From contig NC_088296.1 of assembly GCF_032854445.1 (NCBI RefSeq), positions 25,429,897-25,493,896 on the forward strand: a DNA stretch of 64,000 nt, written 5' to 3'. A program made the position numbers and the translations under genes. Positions 56,511-64,000 of this stretch are shown in pieces. Positions within the stretch are counted from its first letter, which is position 1. The number at the start of each line of letters is the position of its first letter. The notes below the pieces were generated by a model. It ran no database searches. It saw only the letters and a program-made list of their open reading frames with translations, and was not told the origin of the DNA. This DNA is from Liolophura sinensis (taxonomy: Eukaryota > Mollusca > Polyplacophora > Chitonida > Chitonidae).

Positions 56511-58072
56511 TAAATATATAATTGTTCAACTTTTTCAACTGCCTCTGCAAATAACATTTTGAAATATTCTGAGAGAACTATGGAGAACTAATATGTAGGG
56601 AACACTTTTCACAGTTTTATGAAGCTTGTAGCTAAAGTGACACACAAACATCATTTTAGTGCCATTTTGATAAGAGTTACATTGGAAAAAGAAAATAAGA
56701 GATTTACGTTGACCAGGTTGAAGATTTACACTAAATAGTGATATATTTTTCAGTCAGATGTCAGAAAAATAGACAATGCGTATCTGACTGCTAAAATGGA
56801 AAGCTATATGCCCCTTATTTCACAGCATGTACCTAGAATACTTACATGTTGCAATAGTGGAGCAACAATAGTGCAACAATGAGCCTTACTGCTCCATCTC
56901 ACCTGTTCATCACTTTGTGCTTACACTAAAGTTCAACATTTACCTTGGGTGGAGCATTCATCACAGCTCTATAAACTTGCCTTTGACATGTTAACTCCTT
57001 CTGCGTAAGCTCAGAAAGAACATGACATCCAGCATGTCTGCTTGCTGAACCTGTTTTCTCACAACTTCAACATCAGAGAAGCCAGATAATGCCAAATGCT
57101 TAAGGAATGAATTTCAGGAATTAAAATATTTGGTCTTAACTCATTTTTAAAAGTTCAAAACAAAACTGACCTAAAAACGATCGTAGTTCATCAGAAGGCT
57201 GATGGCAAATATATATACACAATATCAGACATCTCAAAGATGGTCGTGTTTTACGCATGTTCATGGCAATTTACCATGACATAGATACCATCTAATTAAT
57301 ACACGTACATTTCATCCCTTTGAAGCATACTGGATGATCTTATTTTTTGTAAAGGTAATCAGTCTGTAAAGAACTCAAAAACAAAAATGAAACATTTTGA
57401 CCCTTGCATGCTTAAATATGGATAAGAGATGTGACTTGTAAGATGTGAGATGGACTTGTATCGTTTTCTGGACCCACACGTGATTCAGGGTATGGATTTC
57501 CAAAATGGGCGAGCCTTAATTGTCGGTAATAAAACAAACAAACAACAATTAATACAGCGGTTGTTCGGGCTTAAGTTACACCTCAAGTATTTAGCTCCTG
57601 ACTGAAAGATCTGGGCTAGCATCTTAATACCCCACCCTCTAGTGGCGTGTCCAGCCCCCCTACACGTTTATGTGGGACATGTATTTGTAAGATTGGAAAT
57701 CATACATCACAATTACATGTGTATCCCTAAATATTTACTCTAGGCTCAACAAAAAGGATGGCCATTGTTTTTTGTGTCATTATTATCCAAAAATAATGAA
57801 TCAAAATGGTATAATAAGAATTTTAGACAGGCAAATTGAATGCAAATAAAGCTGTGAAATCTGTATGCACCTGCAGGGAGTTCAGCTCTTAACACAAGGT
57901 ATGTCATGCAGGGCATTTACATGCAATAATCTGACACATCCATTACGTAACCGCGCGATTCACAAACGCTGCAACCAGCAACATGCTAGACATCATCATA
58001 TATCAACATTAGTTTTGCACACTTAATAAGTGCTGCAGTTTAAAATTCAGCAGACAGACATAAAATCAATAA
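56511..58072. other. Unique AT-rich sequence
   Basis: No gene, array or repeat family recognised in about 1.5 kb. Confidence 0.4.
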
Positions 58073-58990
58073 TGCAGCTCTCTACCACAAACTCCAACTA
58101 CACCCACAGCAGGTCTCTGTCATCACTCTCTACCACAAACTCCAACCACAACCACAGCACGTCTCTGTCATCACTCTCTACCACAAACTCCAACTACAAC
58201 CACAACACGTCTCTGTCATCACTGTCTACCACAAACACCAACCACAACCCCAGCACGTCTCTGTCATCACTCTCTACCACAAACTCTAACCACAACCAGA
58301 GCACGTCTCTGTCATCACTCTCTACCACAAACTCCAACTACAACCACAGCACGTCTCCATCATCACTCTCTACCACAAACTCCAACTACAACCACAGCAC
58401 GTCTCTGTCATCACTCTCTACCACAACCTCCAACCACAACCACAGCAGGTCTCTGTCATCACTCTCTATCACAAACTCCAACCACAACCACAGCACGTCT
58501 CTGTCATCAATCTCTACCACAAACTCCAACTACAACCCCAGCATGGCTCTGTCATCACTCTCTATCACAAACTCCAACCACAACCACAGCAGGTCTCTGT
58601 CATCACTCTCTATCACAAACTCCAACTACAACCACAGCAGGTCTCTGTCATCACTCTCTACCACAAACTCTAACTACAACCCCAGCATGTCTCTGTCATC
58701 ACTCTCTATCACAAACTCCAACTACAACCACAGCATGTCTCTGTCATCACTCTCTACCACAAACTCCAACTACAACCACAACACGTCTGTCATCACTCTC
58801 TACCACAAACTCCAACTACAACTACAGCACGTCTCTGTCATCACTCTCTACCACAAACTCCAACTACAACTACAGCACGTCTCTGTCATCACTCTCTACC
58901 ACAAACTCCAACTACAACCACAGCAAGTCTCTGTCATCACTCTCTACCACAAACTCCAACTACAACCACAGCACGTCTCTGTCATCAATG
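58073..58990. repeat. 48-bp minisatellite, about 19 copies
   Basis: Unit contains TCATCACTCTCTACCACAAA, CTCCAACTACAACCACAGCA and CGTCTCTG (48 bp, 16 codons). The plus strand reads as a Ser/Thr/Asn repeat for 327 codons, but a 2-bp deletion near 58785 (CACGTCTG) shifts the frame mid-array, arguing against coding constraint. Confidence 0.96.
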
Positions 58991-59136
58991 GTCAAACTAT
59001 GGCTCATCTGTAGTCTCTAAGTCTCATCTTGTCTTCTCTAGGTTTGTGTTCATTTTGTGTTGACTTCACTACATGATCTTCAGTATGACTCACACTTGTT
59101 TCCAAGAAGTAACAGATTAAGGGGTTCCAATCAAAT

Positions 59137-59757
59137 ACCATCATGTTGGTGACACCTCAGGGGTACTTTAAGCAGACACCTTGCGGACACCTGGGACGGC
59201 AGGGTGGGGTGAGAGGGGGGGGGGGGGGCTGCAACCAGACATTATCATCATGTTGGTGATACCTTAGAGGGGCACTTCAACTAGACATTATGATGTTGAT
59301 GACACCCCAAGGCACTTTGAAACAGATACATGTATCATGTTGACGACATCTCAAAAAGCACCCCAACCAGACGCCATCATGTTGACGACACCTCAAAGAG
59401 CACCCCAACCAGACACCATCATGTTGATGACACCTCAAAGAGCACCCCAACCAGACGCCATCATGTTGACGACACCTCAATGAGCACCCCAACCAGACAC
59501 CATCATGTTGATGACATCTCAAAAAGCACCCCAACCAGACACCATCATGTTGACGACACCTCAACGAGCACCCCAAACCAGACGCTATCATGTTCACGAC
59601 ACCTCAATGAGCACCCCAACCAGACGCCATCATGTTGACAACACCTCAAAGAGCACCCCAACCAGACACCATCATGTTGACGACACCTCAAAGAGCACCC
59701 CAACCAGACGCCATCATGTTGACGACGCTTCAAAGAGCACCCTAACTAGACACCATG
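59137..59757. repeat. 42-bp minisatellite with degenerate left flank
   Basis: Ten regular copies from about 59335: ATCATGTTGACGACACCTCA, AAGAGCACCCCAACCAGACG plus CC. To the left three longer, diverged versions (ATCATGTTGGTGACACCTCA and similar) include a G-run at about 59215-59228. These may be the older source of the regular array. Confidence 0.94.
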
Positions 59758-59794
59758 ATCTCCATTTTAAAGACACTTAAAGTAAAAGAAATGT

Positions 59795-60058
59795 AAAATA
59801 TGAAGTAAGGTTCATCATATACACAACTGAAAACTATCATAAAGAATACTTTTATTCATCTTTTTCAGATTTTTGGGAGAATGTTGAAAGGCATTCAAAT
59901 ATTTGAATACTATTATGGGCTTTATGAGCGGTATTGATGATATATCTGACTATAACTCTGACGTCAGAGTTGCAGAGTTCACAAAATCTAAAAACTTGAC
60001 TGAAAGTATATTTATGCACAGTTTTAAGTTTTCTATTTAGTGATGTCCTATATCGATG
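59795..60058 (+). repeat. Unclassified dispersed repeat Y, copy 2
   Basis: Shares ordered blocks with 47905-48350 (TATGAAGTAAGGTTCATCAT, TTCAGATTTTTGGGAGAATG, TTGAAAGGC, TATTTATGCACAGTTTTAAG). It includes a perfect 14-bp palindrome CTCTGACGTCAGAG (59956-59969) with a TGACGTCA core. The 93-bp array starts right after it. Confidence 0.6.
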
Positions 60059-60065
60059 TTTAGAG

Positions 60066-61470
60066 GTCTTTACCTGCAACAAGGCAACCCAACATGCACA
60101 AAATATATAAACATATCTAGGTGTACCTTTCGCACAGGTAACCAAAAGAAAGGAGTTCAAGACTTTACCTGCAACAAGGCAACCCAACATGCACAAAATA
60201 TAAACATATCTAGGTGTACCTTTCGCACAGGTAACCAAAAGAAAGGAGTTCAAGACTTTACCTGCAACAAGGCAACCCAACATGCACAAAATATATAAAC
60301 ATATCTAGGCGTACCTTTCGCACAGGTAACCAAAAGAAAGGAGTTCAAGACTTTACCTGCAACAAGGCAACCCAACATGCACAAAATATAAACATATCTA
60401 GGTGTACCTTTCGCACAGGTAACCAAAAGAAAGGAATTCAAGACTTTACCTGCAACAAGGCAACCCAACATGCACAAAATATATAAACATATCTAGGTGT
60501 ACCTTTCGCACAGGTAACCAAAAGAAAGGAGTTCAAGACTTTACCTGCAACAAGGCAACCCAACATGCACAAAATATAAACATATCTAGGTGTACCTTTC
60601 GCACAGGTAACCAAAAGAAAGGAGTTCAAGACTTTACCTGCAACAAGGCAACCCAACATGCACAAAATGTAAACATATCTAGGTGTACCTTTCGCACAGG
60701 TAACCAAAAGAAAGGAGTTCAAGACTTTACCTGCAACAAGGCAACCCAACATGCACAAAATATAAACATATCTAGGTGTACCTTTCGCACAGGTAACCAA
60801 AAGAAAGGAGTTCAAGACTTTACCTGCAACAAGGCAACCCAACATGCACAAAATATAAACATATCTAGGTGTACCTTTCGCACAGGTAACCAAAAGAAAG
60901 GAGTTCAAGACTTTACCTGCAACAAGGCAACCCAACATGCACAAAATATAAACATATCTAGGTGTACCTTTCGCACAGGTAACCAAAAGAAAGGAGTTCA
61001 AGACTTTACCTGCAACAAGGCAACCCAACATGCACAAAATGTAAACATATCTAGGTGTACCTTTCGCACAGGTAACCAAAAGAAAGGAGTTCAAGACTTT
61101 ACCTGCAACAAGGCAACCCAACATGCACAAAATATAAACATATCTAGGTGTACCTTTTGCACAGGTAACCAAAAGAAAGGAGTTCAAGACTTTACCTGCA
61201 ACAAGGCAACCCAACATGCACAAAATATAAACATATCTAGGTGTACCTTTCGCACAGGTAACCAAAAGAAAGGAGTTCAAGACTTTACCTGCAACAAGGC
61301 AACCCAACATGCACAAAATATAAACATATCTAGGTGTACCTTTCGCACAGGTAACCAAAAGAAAGGAGTTCAAGACTTTACCTGCAACAAGGCAACCCAA
61401 CATGCACAAAATATAAACATATCTAGGTGTACCTTTCGCACAGGTAACCAAAAGAAAGGAGTTCAAGACT
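60066..61470. repeat. 93-bp minisatellite, 15 nearly identical copies
   Basis: Unit contains GGTAACCAAAAGAAAGGAGT, TCAAGACTTTACCTGCAACA, AGGCAACCCAACATGCACAA and TATCTAGGTGTACCTTTCGC. The first copies alternate 95 bp (ATATATAAAC) and 93 bp (ATATAAAC); later copies are 93 bp. Identity is very high, so the expansion is recent. As 93 is 31 codons, the minus strand reads 342 codons of a hydrophobic 31-residue repeat, with no sign of a promoter or other exon. Confidence 0.98.
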
Positions 61471-61839
61471 CTGATGTTGGGTAATTAAATAAGACAAAAA
61501 ATGAATCATATAACACTGCTCTGTCAAACTGTCTTATCCTTGCTTATATACTGAGTCCTTTGAGATCAGGTATTACTCCTAAATAAGAGGGGGGGGGGAA
61601 CAGGGGGAGGGGGAGGGGGGAGGGGAGATGGAAGTTGGTTATTCTTGTTTATTATTACTATTACATTATTTCATCAATAATTCCCCTGTCATTCTGTTTT
61701 GCCTCAGTCAAAAATACTTCATACAGAGATTTCTCAGAAAACTGTCAAAGATACACAAAAGGGACCACAAGTTATTACTACAAAACCTAGACTGTCAAGG
61801 TTATTCCATCAAACGCCTTCACTACAAGTTTCTTAACTT
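61471..61839. other. Unique sequence with a G-tract
   Basis: A G-rich stretch at about 61589-61628 contains many runs of three or more G (quadruplex-capable). Nothing else is recognised. Confidence 0.5.
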
Positions 61840-62118
61840 TCACAATGAGCATAATTCTCTTGTTAGTAAACATGGACAGAGCGTCCAGAATCTCTGGCAC
61901 TCTGCTTCATGACTTTTTTGAAATAGATTGTCACATTGGATATATGAACAGTTGCAACTAAAGTGCAACAGAGACACATTTTTCCTCATTGACAACTGAT
62001 ACTCCAGCATGGTACACGAATTGAATACAGATTTCACGCAGTCGTGCAGAACATAGCTTGCGTCTTTCCAACATCGTTTAAAACAATTAACTGACTGCTT
62101 CTCTTTGTACAATTCCAT
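61840..62118 (-). CDS. Candidate Cys-rich coding segment, GFR-alpha/GAS1-like spacing
   Basis: A minus-strand frame of 92 codons starts at an ATG in a good context (AGGATGG, 62118). It has ten cysteines: CFKRCWKDASYVLHDC, then FNSC, then HFSCNCSYIQCDNLF, then EAECQRFWTLCPC. The C-x-C-x4-C-x11-C run matches my recollection of one repeated domain in GDNF-receptor-alpha/GAS1 proteins. That is inference without alignment. No signal peptide is visible and no good acceptor precedes it. The end (LTRELCSL, stop) may lie beyond a true donor such as the GTTTAC after CCAT. It could also be an isolated pseudogene or chance. Confidence 0.27.
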   Translation of the reverse strand: MELYKEKQSVNCFKRCWKDASYVLHDCVKSVFNSCTMLEYQLSMRKNVSLLHFSCNCSYIQCDNLFQKSHEAECQRFWTLCPCLLTRELCSL

Positions 62119-62666
62119 CCTATTTTTGTACTTTATACACTTTCTTAGTTCTTTGGTGGTTTGTGTTAAACGTCGTTTTTGAGAATTGGCCTTCGATTAT
62201 TGACCTTGAACGTCCTTATTAGTTGACGGCTGGTTTACGCAGGACTGTTTCAACGCATACATTCAGAAACAATATCGTAGTGTTTGTAATAACCACAATT
62301 AAGGGAACATTACAAAATGAATTAAAATTAAGGTTTAATGCAACATTGATATTAAGTTGCATTTTTCAGATAATGAATATGTACATATGGTACAGGTGCA
62401 AACTCCCAGCTACATGTAGCTACAGTACGTACATGGGGGTGTGAAAAGCTGAATATTTAGACGACAATGCTACCTTGTACATGTATCTGTGGATAAAATA
62501 CATATATATCCATCAGCAACATCTTGTGTATTGCTTTCCCACAAGCACAGGCATTTTAAAAAAAAAAAACTCATATACGTATATATCTAGAAATAAACAC
62601 TAAACTCTGAAAGTGAAAACAAAATCTGGAAAAAGAAATTGGAAGAATTCAAGCAAGATCACTTAC
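62119..62666. other. Unique AT-rich sequence
   Basis: Nothing recognised; would be intron if the flanking minus-strand candidates belong to one gene. Confidence 0.35.
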
Positions 62667-62787
62667 CCCAAGAACTTCAGATCTCCAATCAATGTCGACA
62701 TCCTTCTATGATTCCACGGCTTTTTGCACGAAGTTCTATGAATTTGGTGGCAGAAGTGGGAGGTCAAATATCGAAACATTAAAGCAC
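62667..62787 (-). CDS. Candidate 121-bp exon with strong splice sites
   Basis: On the minus strand the acceptor GTTTCCATTGCTTTCAG precedes 62787 and the donor GTAAGTGATC follows 62667. One frame is open throughout; it contains ATG and reads MFRYLTSHFCHQIHRTSC, then KKPWNHRRMSTLIGDLKFLG up to the donor. The first 33 residues lack acidic residues and are rich in Arg, His, Lys and Ser, which would suit a mitochondrial targeting sequence if this ATG is the start (inference). The other two frames have stops. Alternatively it is an untranslated or lncRNA exon. Confidence 0.4.
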
Positions 62788-62980
62788 CTGAAAGCAATGG
62801 AAACAGAACAGATATTTCAGTTTTAAAGACAAATAATAAAAGACAATAACAGCAAAACAAACTTGGCTACAAAGGTGTCAACCTTAATTTGTTGGAACCG
62901 AGCCTGGCTTGTAAATACCTGGTCCAATAAACTCTATCTATTTTCCTCCTGCAGCTGTGACCAGTTAGGGGAATAAAAAT

Positions 62981-63246
62981 GTATTTATTTATTTGATTGG
63001 TGTTTTACGCCATACTCAAGAATATTTCACTTATACAACAGCGGCCAGCATTATGGTGGGAGGAAACTGGGCAGAGCCCAGGGGAAACCCACAGCATTCC
63101 GCAGGTTGCTGACAGACCATCCCACGTACGGCCGGAGAGGAAGCCGGCATGAGCAGGACTTGAACTCACAGCGGGCGCATTGGTGAGAGGTTCCTGGGTC
63201 ATAACACTGCACTAGCATGCTAACCAACTGAGCCACAGAGGCCCCC
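62981..63246 (-). mobile_element. SINE family 1, full-length copy
   Basis: TTTATTTATTTGATTGGTGT, TATGGTGGGAGGAAACTGGG, GGCCGGAGAGGAAGCCGGCA, CAGGACTTGAACTCACAGCG (B-box complement), CATTGGTGAGAGGTTCCTGG and CTAACCAACTGAGCCACAGA (A-box complement). Well preserved; no clear TSD. Confidence 0.95.
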
Positions 63247-63264
63247 GGGGACATGCAGAATGTA

Positions 63265-63390
63265 CTGTATGGTACTTCCAAGCCGGACAAGCTACAAGTG
63301 ACAGATGCATGGTACTTCCAAGCCGGACAAGCTACAAGTGACAGATGCATGGTACTTCCAAGCCTGACAAGCTACAAGTGACAGATGTAT
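63265..63390. repeat. 40-bp repeat, three copies
   Basis: TGGTACTTCCAAGCCGGACA then AGCTACAAGTGACAGATGCA, three nearly identical copies abutting the SINE head end. Confidence 0.95.
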
Positions 63391-63424
63391 ACATGTACAT
63401 AAGACTACATTTTTAAGATTTCTT

Positions 63425-63648
63425 TTTATTGGTTTATTTATTTATTTTATTGGTTTTTTACGCCATACTCAAGAGTATTTCACATAAACTAGGCAGAGCC
63501 TGGGGGAAACCCATGGCCATCCGCAGGTTGCTGGCAGACCTCCCCATGTAGGCCGGAAAGGAGGCCTGCATGTGACTTGAACTCACAGTGACCACATTGG
63601 TGAGAAGCTCCTTGGTCATTACGCTGCGCTTGCGTGCTAACCAACTGA
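63425..63648 (-). mobile_element. SINE family 1, copy with internal deletion
   Basis: TTTACGCCATACTCAAGAGT then a deletion of the GGCGGCCAGCATTATGGTGG region, then GGCAGAGCCTGGGGGAAACC, CATCCGCAGGTTGCTGGCAG, CATTGGTGAGAAGCTCCTTG and GTGCTAACCAACTGA. The last head bases are missing. Confidence 0.9.
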
Positions 63649-63654
63649 AGTGTC

Positions 63655-64000
63655 AGTATTCTGTGACTGGTGTGGGTGGGGCCTCATGCCTGGTGCGAGT
63701 GGGGCCTCATGACTATCGTTTGCATTCTGTATCTATAGGTGTGATGTTCTGCACGTCTGCAAGGTGTCCATAATCTGTGACTGGTGTGGGTGAGGCCTCA
63801 TGACTGGTGTGGGTGGAGCGTCATGCCTGGTGCGGGCGGGGCCTCATGACTATCGTTTGCATTCTGTATCTATAGGTGTGATGTTCTGCACGTCTGCAAG
63901 GTGTCCATAATCTGTGACTGGTGGGTGGGGCCTCATGACTGGTGTGGGTGGGGCGTCATGCCTGGTGCGGGTGGGGCCTCATGACTATCGTTTGCATTCT
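63655..64000. repeat. 134-137-bp tandem repeat, continues past the right edge
   Basis: ACTATCGTTTGCATTCTGTA begins at 63712, 63849 and 63983. Each unit contains shorter internal repeats of CTGGTGTGGGTGGGGCCTCA type (about 26 bp), so it is a nested array. Confidence 0.93.

Noticed and set aside
58030-59013. 327-codon Ser/Thr/Asn-rich plus-strand frame
   Set aside because: 48-bp minisatellite; a 2-bp deletion inside the array shifts the frame, and it remains open only because other frames are open too.
60438-61466. 342-codon minus-strand frame of 31-residue repeats
   Set aside because: It is explained by a 93-bp unit without stops. DNA identity is as high as protein identity, so there is no sign of coding selection.
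1-64000. Telomeric or rDNA arrays as an explanation for the repeat density
   Set aside because: No TTAGGG-type runs and no rRNA-like sequence seen.

Overview
This is a eukaryotic intergenic or intronic window, most likely from a mollusc (a bivalve is my best guess) or another lophotrochozoan. The evidence is about fourteen copies of one tRNA-derived SINE whose 3' tail is AAATAAATAAA, a second SINE ending in a CACTTACTCACTCAC-like tail, a BEL/Pao retrotransposon remnant, splice-like signals and no compact gene arrangement. I see no complete gene, no tRNA or rRNA gene, no operon and no CRISPR array. Nearly all the long open frames lie inside tandem repeats whose unit length keeps several frames open; I do not treat them as genes.

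Layout. Positions 1-275 are a 15-bp minisatellite. From about 281 to 2760 runs a decayed BEL/Pao retrotransposon (protease, reverse transcriptase and downstream linker, + strand, many frameshifts and stops). It is interrupted by a 31-32-bp minisatellite (958-1370), by an unidentified stretch of about 120 bp, and by a second-family SINE (1829-2173) with a perfect 12-bp target-site duplication. A TIR-bearing, TA-flanked MITE-like element follows (2867-3220). The rest alternates unique AT-rich DNA, SINE copies and more than 25 tandem arrays that share no obvious sequence. The largest are a 54-bp array at 7.3-9.0 kb, a 34-bp array at 13.2-14.3 kb, a 53-bp satellite of about 102 copies at 27.3-32.7 kb, a 49/40-bp array at 42.4-44.0 kb, a 26-bp array at 44.8-45.8 kb, an 88-bp array at 46.0-47.0 kb, a 21-bp array at 54.5-55.7 kb and a 93-bp array at 60.1-61.5 kb. 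The listed arrays add up to roughly a third of the window. Several carry higher-order structure, so blocks of several units were duplicated as well as single units.

The most interesting structure is the link between arrays and small mobile elements. A TIR element (ends CTACCCTAAAT / ATTTAGGGTAG) is intact at 21.58-21.80 kb, directly after a 58-bp array. A related copy at 24.51-25.05 kb carries an 83-bp minisatellite inside it, and diverged relatives lie at 52.1 and 55.8 kb. The array at 53.1-53.6 kb is made of 130-bp units that are each an imperfect palindrome, like a MITE that became tandem. The 31-32-bp array sits inside the BEL/Pao coding remnant. These suggest that new minisatellites here are often born inside transposable elements.

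Candidate exons are few and tentative. On the minus strand: 62667-62787 (good splice sites at both ends), 61840-62118 (a Cys-rich frame with GFR-alpha/GAS1-like cysteine spacing), 51137-51290 (extended frame to 50972), 41947-42223 (frame open between a good acceptor and a donor) and 11282-11330 (Kozak ATG followed by a donor). On the plus strand: 54175-54380. If real, they would be small exons separated by large repeat-rich introns.
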